Position numbers and translations under genes: made by a program. A DNA stretch of 5,171 nucleotides from an uncultured Cetobacterium sp. (lineage in GTDB: Bacteria; Fusobacteriota; Fusobacteriia; Fusobacteriales; Fusobacteriaceae), in the NCBI GenBank assembly GCA_900766645.1, contig CAAFWD010000196.1, positions 1 to 5,171 on the forward strand. The letters are read 5' to 3'. Shown piece after piece: positions 1 through 4,879 of this stretch. Position 1 is the first letter of the stretch, and each line of letters opens with the position of its first letter. Below the pieces are notes generated by a model, which was not told the origin of the DNA, ran no database searches, and was given only the letters and a program-made list of their open reading frames with translations.

Positions 1-20
1 GACGTGTGCTCTTCCGATCT
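1..20. other. Illumina adapter remnant at contig end
   Basis: The first 20 bases, GACGTGTGCTCTTCCGATCT, are identical to the 3' end of the standard Illumina TruSeq/index read adapter as I know it. They are library-construction sequence left on an assembly end, not genomic DNA. Genuine sequence begins at base 21. Any open reading frame running through this segment, including an apparent GTG start at base 4, is artificial in its first six codons. Confidence 0.96.
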
Positions 21-360
21 GGATATTTCTACAATTGTTGGAAATTTAATAGAAAATTCAATAGATTCTTTTTCAGAAGTAAAAAGTATAGATAAAAAAA
101 TAAAGGTTAAGTTAGTGGAATTAGAAAATGAAATAGAAATAGAAGTATGGGATAATGGAGAAAAAATACCTCAAGAGTATTTTAGCAAAATATATAATTA
201 TGGTTTTTCTACAAAAGGAAACCACAGAGGAGTAGGTCTTTTTTTAATAAAAGAGAAATTAGATATATACAATGGTACAATACAATTGGAACAGAGTGAT
301 AATTATAAAATTTTTAAAGTTAGGATGGAAAAAATAAATGAAAAGAGTATTGGTTGTTGA
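21..360 (+). CDS. Sensor histidine kinase, CitA/DcuS-like, C-terminal ATPase part only
   Basis: This is the last ~113 codons of a two-component sensor kinase; the rest lies upstream of the contig break. It holds the HATPase_c ATP-binding domain that phosphorylates the kinase's own histidine. The N box (residues NLIENSIDS, bases 43-69) is followed by the G1 box (WDNG, about 145-156) and a G2-type segment YGFSTKGNHRGVGL (about 196-237). The 'STKG...RG.GL' wording is typical of the CitA/DcuS/DctS family, which senses citrate or C4-dicarboxylates. The sensor domain, transmembrane helices and phospho-accepting histidine are absent, so the ligand cannot be inferred. Its stop codon overlaps the start of the response regulator by 23 bases, so the two are probably translationally coupled partners. 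No start codon is visible in genomic sequence; the GTG at base 4 is adapter. The truncation is technical, not a pseudogene. Confidence 0.9.
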
Positions 361-1006
361 AGATGATCCGATGGTAGCTATGATTAATATGGAGTATCTT
401 TCTAAAATAGAGGGAATGAAAGTTGTAGGATATGCAATAAATAAAGATGAGACTTTTAACAAATTGGAAAACGAAGAGATTGACATAATACTAATGGATG
501 TATTTTTAGGTGGAGAAAATGGATTTGATATTTTAAAAGAGATGAGAGGAAGAGGATTTACTACAGATGTAGTAATGATAACTTCAGCTAATGGAAGTAA
601 TGATGTAAAAAAAGCATTGTCTTTAGGAGCGGTAGACTACTTAATAAAACCTTTTGATTTTGATAGATTTAAATCTGCCATACAGAAAATCTTAGAAAGA
701 GATAAATTTTTAAAGGATACAAGAGTAACCCAAGAGGGATTAGATGAGCTATATTTAAAAAATATAGATGTTGAATTAGACTACTTACCTAAAGGATTAA
801 ACCCTAAAACATTGGAACTGGTGAAAGAGGGAATTAAAAAACTTCCAAATTCGGAGTTTACGATAAAAGATATATGTAAAACAACAGATATAAGCAATGT
901 AACAATAAAAAAATATTTAGATTATCTTGAAAAAATAGGATATATTTCTGAAAATATAACTTATGGAAATATAGGGCGACCACAATATATATATAAGAAA
1001 ATATAA
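338..1006 (+). CDS. Response regulator, CitB/DcuR family
   Basis: This 222-residue cytoplasmic regulator is the partner of the kinase just upstream. The N-terminal receiver domain (about 1-120) has every expected residue: acidic pocket E8-D9-D10, phospho-acceptor D54 (MDVFLGG), T82 (MITSAN) and K104 (IKPFDFDR). A linker (about 121-160) leads to a C-terminal DNA-binding region with a helix-turn-helix (about 170-205, FTIKDICKTTDISNVTIKKYLDYL) and a closing wing containing GRPQYIY. This matches the CitB/DcuR/MalR architecture, which activates genes for uptake or fermentation of citrate or other di- and tricarboxylates. The ATG at 338 lies inside the kinase gene, preceded by a modest AGGATGG at 322-328, which suggests coupled translation. 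The regulated genes are not visible here: the downstream gene is convergent, so targets probably lie upstream of the contig break. The family call is firm; the ligand is unknown. Confidence 0.93.
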   Translation: MKRVLVVEDDPMVAMINMEYLSKIEGMKVVGYAINKDETFNKLENEEIDIILMDVFLGGENGFDILKEMRGRGFTTDVVMITSANGSNDVKKALSLGAVDYLIKPFDFDRFKSAIQKILERDKFLKDTRVTQEGLDELYLKNIDVELDYLPKGLNPKTLELVKEGIKKLPNSEFTIKDICKTTDISNVTIKKYLDYLEKIGYISENITYGNIGRPQYIYKKI

Positions 1007-1010
1007 ATTA

Positions 1011-1050
1011 AAACAGCACATTTTTGGTTATTTTCCAAGATGTGCTGTTT
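1011..1050. terminator. Bidirectional rho-independent terminator
   Basis: A perfect 10-bp stem (AAACAGCACA at 1011-1020 with TGTGCTGTTT at 1041-1050) encloses a 20-base loop. A further TTGG/CCAA pairing (1024-1027 with 1035-1038) can extend the hairpin. It is followed by T residues to 1054 on the plus strand. Read on the minus strand, the stem is followed by TTTTAATTT. It sits between the convergent stops at 1006 and 1053, so it probably ends both transcripts. Confidence 0.9.
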
Positions 1051-1052
1051 TT

Positions 1053-2021
1053 TTAATAAAATAATTCAATTATATTAATCTCACTTGTGCTATTTACACG
1101 GTAAGGAATAAGCCAAGAGCTAAAACCAGAGCTAACAACAGTATGAGTCTGATTAAAACATTTATAACCGTGATAGTTTTTATACATTTTTTTAACAATA
1201 AGGTTATATGGAAAAAATTGTCCTCTATGAGTATGTCCACAAAGTTGAAGGTCTATATTATTTAAAATAGATTCATCTATGGATATAGGATTATGATCTA
1301 TAACAATAGTTGGATAATCCATATTGACTCTTTTAGTTAAAAGTGCCAATTTTTTTCTTTTTTTATTTGTAATATCATCTCTACCAATAATATTGATTCC
1401 ATTTATATTTATTGCATAATCTTTTAAAAGTTGTATGCCCAAACTTTTAATATATTTTATATTATCTTCAACCCCACCATGATATTCATGGTTTCCAAGA
1501 ACGGCAAACATTCCAAGAGGAGGCTCAATATTCCTAAAACTATTTGTAAAATTAGATTTTATATCTTTACAACTGAAGTCGACTAAATCTCCTCCAATAA
1601 GAAGAATATCTGGATTTTCATCTTTAATTTTTTCTAAAGAAAGCTCAATATTTTTTTTATTAGTAAGAGCTGAAAGATGAACGTCAGCAATAAAAGCTAT
1701 TTTTATTTTTTTACTTTGAGAATAGTTTAAATGTATTTGATTTTTCACAATTCTTGCAGTAGAAAAATTTTTATATGCATAGAATAAAATAGGAGGAATT
1801 ATAATAGAAATTATAATAACAATCCAAGTTTCAGAAAGATTAAAAAAATAATTTAGTAATCCGAAAAAAATAAGTAAAAAGAAAAGATAGTTTGCAACAA
1901 AAATAGAGTTTCCTAAAAATCTACCTAAGAAAATATTTCGTCTGAAAAAAAATCTTCTAATTATAAAAATTGGAAAAATAGCTAAAGCGAATATAAGATT
2001 TATTAAAAATAATTTTTCCAT
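1053..2021 (-). CDS. Membrane-anchored calcineurin-like metallophosphoesterase (YkuE/YaeI type)
   Basis: This 322-residue protein has two parts. Residues 1-85 are very hydrophobic and form about three membrane segments (about 3-21, 39-60 and 66-83) with a basic RRFFFRR loop between the first two. Residues 105-322 form a dinuclear-metal phosphoesterase domain. All signature blocks are present: D113-x-H115, GGDLVD with D145, GNHE with N177 and H178, H243 in IDHNP, and GHTH with H263 and H265. It should therefore be an active hydrolase anchored at the membrane. B. subtilis YkuE and E. coli YaeI are relatives, and a distant relative, LpxG, acts in chlamydial lipid A synthesis. The substrate cannot be read from sequence; phospholipid or UDP-sugar-lipid pyrophosphates are possible. 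The start is supported by AAAGGAGAA about 8 bases upstream of the ATG. It has its own promoter and terminator, so it is likely monocistronic. Confidence 0.92.
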   Translation of the reverse strand: MEKLFLINLIFALAIFPIFIIRRFFFRRNIFLGRFLGNSIFVANYLFFLLIFFGLLNYFFNLSETWIVIIISIIIPPILFYAYKNFSTARIVKNQIHLNYSQSKKIKIAFIADVHLSALTNKKNIELSLEKIKDENPDILLIGGDLVDFSCKDIKSNFTNSFRNIEPPLGMFAVLGNHEYHGGVEDNIKYIKSLGIQLLKDYAININGINIIGRDDITNKKRKKLALLTKRVNMDYPTIVIDHNPISIDESILNNIDLQLCGHTHRGQFFPYNLIVKKMYKNYHGYKCFNQTHTVVSSGFSSWLIPYRVNSTSEINIIELFY

Positions 2022-2050
2022 AACTCTTCTCCTTTTGTCACTTTATTAGA

Positions 2051-2079
2051 ATCATACAATATAATTATAATATTTTCAA
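2051..2079 (-). promoter_or_regulatory. Sigma-70-type promoter of the metallophosphoesterase gene
   Basis: On the minus strand, TTGAAA (2079-2074) is separated by exactly 17 bases from TATGAT (2056-2051). Transcription would start near base 2044, giving a leader of roughly 20 bases that contains the AAAGGAGAA ribosome binding site. It lies downstream of the bfd terminator, so the gene can be expressed independently. This is read from consensus match only. Confidence 0.65.
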
Positions 2080-2091
2080 GAATTATAAAAT

Positions 2092-2116
2092 AAAAAAGAT
2101 CACTATAAAAGTGATC
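2092..2116 (-). terminator. Rho-independent terminator of the bfd-like gene
   Basis: On the minus strand a 7-bp stem, GATCACT (2116-2110) with AGTGATC (2104-2098), encloses a 5-base loop and is followed by six T residues. It begins 7 bases after the bfd-like stop codon and ends before the next gene's promoter. The stem is short, but its position and T tract are convincing. Confidence 0.8.
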
Positions 2117-2122
2117 CCATAA

Positions 2123-2302
2123 TTACATATTTTTTTTTTTATTAGTAATAATATCTTCTATTCTATCAACACATCTTCCACAAGAAGAACCTGCACCAGT
2201 ATTATCTAATACATCAGTTAAAGTTGCTTCATTATTAATAGAATCTAGAATAGTTCCTAATTTAATACCCTTGCAGTAGCAGATAATTGTATCTCTATCC
2301 AT
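2123..2302 (-). CDS. BFD-like [2Fe-2S]-binding protein, 59 aa
   Basis: I translated this small gene by hand from the minus strand. It starts at ATG (2302-2300), ends at TAA (2125-2123) and gives 59 residues beginning MDRDTIICYCKGI. It has the four-cysteine pattern of the bacterioferritin-associated ferredoxin (BFD) fold: C8-x-C10 near the N-terminus and C41-x-x-C44 in the block TGAGSSCGRC. These cysteines bind a [2Fe-2S] cluster. E. coli Bfd donates electrons to bacterioferritin to release stored iron; the same small domain occurs in nitrite reductases and other redox enzymes. No bacterioferritin gene is visible here, so the partner is unknown. A GGAGG at 2313-2309, six bases before the ATG, fixes the start. 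The C-terminal codons include a run of 11 A's on the coding strand, so the last few residues (KKKNM) are sensitive to slippage or sequencing error. It has its own terminator and a TATAAT promoter element. Confidence 0.9.
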   Translation of the reverse strand: MDRDTIICYCKGIKLGTILDSINNEATLTDVLDNTGAGSSCGRCVDRIEDIITNKKKNM

Positions 2303-2308
2303 AATAAT

Positions 2309-2313
2309 CCTCC
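2309..2313 (-). promoter_or_regulatory. Ribosome binding site of the bfd-like gene
   Basis: GGAGG on the minus strand, six bases upstream of the ATG at 2302. It is a consensus site with ideal spacing, and is the main evidence apart from the cysteine motif that this 59-codon frame is translated. Confidence 0.85.
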
Positions 2314-2332
2314 AAAATATTTTTTACAAACT

Positions 2333-2355
2333 AATTATACTACAAAAGTATAGTT
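2333..2355. promoter_or_regulatory. Imperfect dyad over the bfd -10 element (possible operator)
   Basis: TATACT (2336-2341) and AGTATA (2347-2352) form an inverted repeat around a 5-base centre. AA (2333-2334) and TT (2354-2355) extend the symmetry past one mismatched pair. On the minus strand TATAAT (2339-2334) is a good -10 for the bfd-like gene; the best -35 is a weak TTTAAA/TTTTAA near 2357-2362. A repressor bound to the dyad would cover this promoter. The arms do not match a Fur or PerR consensus that I can recall closely enough to name the regulator. In so AT-rich a spacer, a 6-bp dyad could also arise by chance. Confidence 0.4.
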
Positions 2356-2450
2356 TTTAAAAGAAAAATTTTTAGAAATTAGATAAGATTTTAATAAAAA
2401 GGAAAAATGAGAAAAATTTGAAAAAATAATAAAAAATAAGGAGGGATATA

Positions 2451-3377
2451 ATGGAAAATTTATTAGATAGAAAATTACGTTTAGGAATAGCAGCTTGTCA
2501 ATATGGTGCAAGAGTTAGATATAATGGAAAAGGAATCGATTTAACCAAATTTTTAGGAAGAGATAGAAACGAATTTATTTGGACACCAGTTTGTCCAGAG
2601 GCAATGAGTGGTATGGGGATTCCTAGACCTAGTATAAAACTATCAAATGGAAATGGATATGATTTTTGGGAAGGAAAGGCCACAATAAAAAATAAAGAGG
2701 GAGAAAATAAAGATGAGATGGTAAGAAAAGGAGCTCTATCTTGCATGGAAGCCTTAGAAAGGGCGAATATAGATGCATATGTATATATGGAGGGAAGTCC
2801 ATCTTGTGGAATAGAAAGAACGACATTGAAAAATCAAAGAAAAGGAAATCCTCCAGGAGTTTTTGGTGCGTTACTTTTAAAAAAGAATATGTTCTTAATC
2901 AACTCTATAGATTTACAAAGTCCAGTTAGATGGTGGGATTGGAAAAGAAGATTAGTGGCATTTACATGGATTAAAGAGAAAAATGTTGATACTTTGGAGA
3001 TATTAAAGGAGATTTGGGATAAAGTAAAATATATGTGTTTTGAGCTTCATGAAGAAGATACCTTGAAGCTCAGAAATAAAATAAGAGAGACTAGAAAAAA
3101 AATGATAGTGGAAAAAGATGAAATAAATTCTTTAAAAATAGAGTTAATGGATATACTACGAAAGCCTGCAGAGTTAGAAAATATAAAAAAATGTTTATGG
3201 ATAAATTATGTTGATTTGAAGAAAAGGGAAGGGGTGGAAGTTGAAGAAGTTTATAAGCCAGATGCTTTAAGAAATATGACACATATAGCTCAGGAACTTT
3301 TGGGTGTAGAGATAGAAGCTAGGAAAAAAGATTTATTATTTAGAAGTTCTCCAATAAATTATAAACCCGGAAGATAA
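2451..3377 (+). CDS. DUF523/TudS-like protein with C-terminal extension
   Basis: The N-terminal ~155 of 308 residues resemble the DUF523 family, whose best-known member is the thiouracil desulfurase TudS. TudS uses a [4Fe-4S] cluster held by three cysteines, leaving one iron free to take sulfur from the substrate. Family landmarks are visible: AACQYGARVRYNG with C16, PVCPEAMSGMGIPRP with C48, and EGSPSCG with C119. The three conserved cysteines are in the expected places, so cluster binding is likely. The substrate is not known and desulfuration is only a family-based suggestion. Residues ~158-308 are an additional region I do not recognise. It begins with a tryptophan-rich RWWDWKRR, continues as charged helix-forming sequence, includes C194 and C247, and ends in an arginine/lysine-rich tail. 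It lacks obvious YbgA/DUF1722 wording, the extension usually fused to DUF523. AAGGAGGG at 2438-2445, about six bases before the ATG, supports the start. No clear promoter is visible, so its expression signals remain undefined. Confidence 0.8.
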   Translation: MENLLDRKLRLGIAACQYGARVRYNGKGIDLTKFLGRDRNEFIWTPVCPEAMSGMGIPRPSIKLSNGNGYDFWEGKATIKNKEGENKDEMVRKGALSCMEALERANIDAYVYMEGSPSCGIERTTLKNQRKGNPPGVFGALLLKKNMFLINSIDLQSPVRWWDWKRRLVAFTWIKEKNVDTLEILKEIWDKVKYMCFELHEEDTLKLRNKIRETRKKMIVEKDEINSLKIELMDILRKPAELENIKKCLWINYVDLKKREGVEVEEVYKPDALRNMTHIAQELLGVEIEARKKDLLFRSSPINYKPGR

Positions 3378-3404
3378 AAAAATCCCCTATATAGGGGATT
3401 TTTT
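3377..3404. terminator. Perfect 28-bp palindromic bidirectional terminator
   Basis: AATCCCCTAT (3381-3390) is directly followed by its exact reverse complement, ATAGGGGATT (3391-3400). Four more A/T pairs on each side make 28 bases of perfect symmetry. The GC-rich CCCC/GGGG core with flanking A and T runs gives an intrinsic terminator in both directions. It begins at the last base of the DUF523-like stop codon and overlaps the Hsp20 stop codon (3403-3405) on the other strand, so it serves two convergent genes only 25 bases apart. The centre can pair only if a few bases open to form the loop. Confidence 0.93.
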
Positions 3405-3816
3405 AATCTATTGGTATAGATTTATTATTTTCTTTATGACTTTGATCTTTTGGAATAGTTATCTTAAGAACTCCATCGGTAAAAGTTGCTTTAATTTCAT
3501 CATGTAAAATATTTTTAGGAAGTGTCATCTTTTTCTCAAAAGAGCTTTGAGAAAATTCTTTTCTAAAGTATGTTTTACCAGTCTCTTCAGTTTTAGCTTC
3601 TGTTTTATAAGAGATGCTTAAAGTTTCTTCATTAATATTAAGTTGAAGCTCCTCTTTTTTTATACCTGGAACACAAAATTCTATTAGATATTCATTCTCT
3701 GTTTCAGATATATTTGTTGCTGGAAAAGACTTTTTAAATGGATTTTGTAATTTATCATCGTCAAAAGGATCAGATAAAAAATTAGAAAACCAATCATTTT
3801 TTTTAATTAAAGACAT
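3403..3816 (-). CDS. Hsp20/alpha-crystallin small heat-shock protein
   Basis: This is a 137-residue small heat-shock protein, an ATP-independent holdase that binds unfolding cytoplasmic proteins and keeps them soluble for DnaK/ClpB. A short variable N-terminal arm (about 1-33) precedes the alpha-crystallin domain (about 34-124). That domain contains FCVPGIKKEELQL, a YFRKEFSQSSFEKKMTLP block and the family signature ATFTDGVLKITIPK (about 110-123). The C-terminal tail has an I-x-I motif (IPI, 134-136), which docks neighbouring subunits during oligomer assembly. The start MSLIKKNDWF is chosen because GGAGG at 3828-3824 lies seven bases before this ATG; an in-frame ATG 36 bases further upstream would put the ribosome binding site inside the gene. 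It follows the glycohydrolase-fold gene by 76 bases with no strong terminator between. No CIRCE element is visible, so heat control, if any, is by another route. Confidence 0.95.
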   Translation of the reverse strand: MSLIKKNDWFSNFLSDPFDDDKLQNPFKKSFPATNISETENEYLIEFCVPGIKKEELQLNINEETLSISYKTEAKTEETGKTYFRKEFSQSSFEKKMTLPKNILHDEIKATFTDGVLKITIPKDQSHKENNKSIPID

Positions 3817-3823
3817 AAAATAA

Positions 3824-3828
3824 CCTCC
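3824..3828 (-). promoter_or_regulatory. Ribosome binding site fixing the Hsp20 start
   Basis: GGAGG on the minus strand, seven bases before the ATG at 3816. It rules out the longer frame from 3852, which would encode a hydrophobic 12-residue extension (MNLLLFFLGGYF) foreign to cytoplasmic Hsp20 proteins and without its own ribosome binding site. Confidence 0.85.
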
Positions 3829-3892
3829 TAGAAAAAATAATAAAAGATTCATAATAGTTATACAGATAAAATCATAAATTCCTTTTGAAAAT

Positions 3893-4816
3893 TTAAATAA
3901 TATGTTTCCACCATCTGTCTATTTTAAACTTATTTAAAATTTCATTGAGATCATTTTTTATTTTAAGGTGTTCAAACCACTTTTTAGCAAAAGATGGATA
4001 TACACCATTTAATCCAAATATGGTAGCTAAAATACTAGCTCGAGCTGTACAATCTCCATCTAGGATAGCATTATATTTAAATGCATCTTCAGGAGAATTC
4101 CAAAAATTAATTAAAAGATAAATAGTGATAGGACCAGATCCGTCTATCTCACAATAAGTTGGAAACTTTTCCTCTATAATTTTTTCAATAGATTTATCGC
4201 ATAATTTTAAACCTGTTTCAACTATAGATTCACATTTTGGATAAAATACTTTAATTTTATTGATATCTTCAACAATATTTTTATTGCTATTATTATTTGC
4301 TATTAAAAATCCTAAATGAGTTATAAATTTTCCAAAATCAATAACTATTGGATTATTATGAGTTAGTGAAATATATTCTTCAACATTTTTTAGTTTTTCA
4401 CTTAAAGTTTCTGCAGTATTAAGAAAAAAAGGAGAAATTCTTCCAACAGGACTAATTTCATCTGAAGTTGATGCAGCTCCTGTATCGATAGTTATTTTAG
4501 TAGGTCGATCTATCCAATCGCTATAATATTTGCTCCAAATTTCAAGCCATTTATTTTTAAAATCTTTTTTATTAAAACCGCTGTTTTCTTCCAAAGAGTT
4601 CAATAAGATAAAGGCTTGATCTTGGTAACTGCTAATATCTCCAGCAGTTCTATATGAATGGAATTTTTTTCCCATAGGATTAATTATTTCAAATTTTGTT
4701 TTAGAAAATTGTAAAGAGTTTTGAGGAATATTGTAAGTCCAGTGATAGCCAAGAGCAAAGGCATCTGCAGCAAAGGAAAATCTAACCATATCTTTAATAA
4801 CTTCTAATTTTTTCAA
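3893..4816 (-). CDS. ADP-ribosylglycohydrolase-fold protein, J1-crystallin type
   Basis: This 307-residue protein has the all-helical fold of ADP-ribosylglycohydrolases, enzymes that remove ADP-ribose from proteins or small molecules. The N-terminal SFAADAFALGYHWTYN (about 14-29), the ISSYQDQAF block (61-69), DTGAASTSDEISPVGRISP (111-129) and the late LDGDCTARASILATIFGLNGVYPSFAKKWFEHL (252-284) align in order with the family. The wording (ADALxLGxHWxY, GDxxxRA) points to the J1-crystallin-like branch rather than DraG or ARH3. Classical members use a TDDT motif and a late GDTDT motif for two Mg ions. Here the equivalents are YQDQ and GDCTA, so several metal ligands differ and catalysis on ADP-ribose is doubtful. 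The start is TTG (4816-4814), chosen because GGAGG lies seven bases upstream; the next ATG is codon 10 and has no such site. It lies between the DUF1622 and Hsp20 genes, all on one strand. Its substrate is unknown. Confidence 0.82.
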   Translation of the reverse strand: MKKLEVIKDMVRFSFAADAFALGYHWTYNIPQNSLQFSKTKFEIINPMGKKFHSYRTAGDISSYQDQAFILLNSLEENSGFNKKDFKNKWLEIWSKYYSDWIDRPTKITIDTGAASTSDEISPVGRISPFFLNTAETLSEKLKNVEEYISLTHNNPIVIDFGKFITHLGFLIANNNSNKNIVEDINKIKVFYPKCESIVETGLKLCDKSIEKIIEEKFPTYCEIDGSGPITIYLLINFWNSPEDAFKYNAILDGDCTARASILATIFGLNGVYPSFAKKWFEHLKIKNDLNEILNKFKIDRWWKHII

Positions 4817-4823
4817 ATTAATA

Positions 4824-4828
4824 CCTCC
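4824..4828 (-). promoter_or_regulatory. Ribosome binding site supporting a TTG start
   Basis: GGAGG on the minus strand, within TAGGAGGTATTAATTG, seven bases before the TTG at 4816. The strong site and ideal spacing support this rare start codon over downstream ATG codons. TTG starts usually lower translation. Confidence 0.8.
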
Positions 4829-4879
4829 TAATTTTCAATGTTTCAAATAAAATTAAGACAACTTTAAATATTATATGTT

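Noticed and set aside
4..21. GTG start for a complete 118-residue ATPase-like protein
   Set aside because: The start codon and first codons lie in adapter sequence. The domain is only the tail of a longer histidine kinase.
259..486. Minus-strand 75-codon frame across the kinase/regulator junction
   Set aside because: It is antisense to two clearly coding, overlapping genes and has no domain or ribosome binding site.
2356..2437. Riboswitch or leader RNA upstream of the DUF523-like gene
   Set aside because: The segment is almost purely A and T with no stable helices or terminator/antiterminator pair. Nothing supports a structured leader.
2498..2929. Several 60-80 codon frames overlapping the DUF523-like gene on both strands
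   Set aside because: They lack ribosome binding sites and recognisable domains, and lie entirely within a well-supported gene. They are chance frames in AT-rich sequence.
3817..3852. Upstream ATG giving Hsp20 a hydrophobic 12-residue leader that looks like a signal peptide
   Set aside because: A strong GGAGG sits inside this segment, correctly spaced for the downstream ATG. Hsp20 proteins are cytoplasmic, and the upstream ATG has no ribosome binding site of its own.
3817..3892. Heat-shock operator (CIRCE) or a strong promoter upstream of Hsp20
   Set aside because: The TTAGCACTC-N9-GAGTGCTAA pattern is absent. Only weak TATTAT/TATAAC elements without a matching -35 are present, so I do not annotate a promoter.
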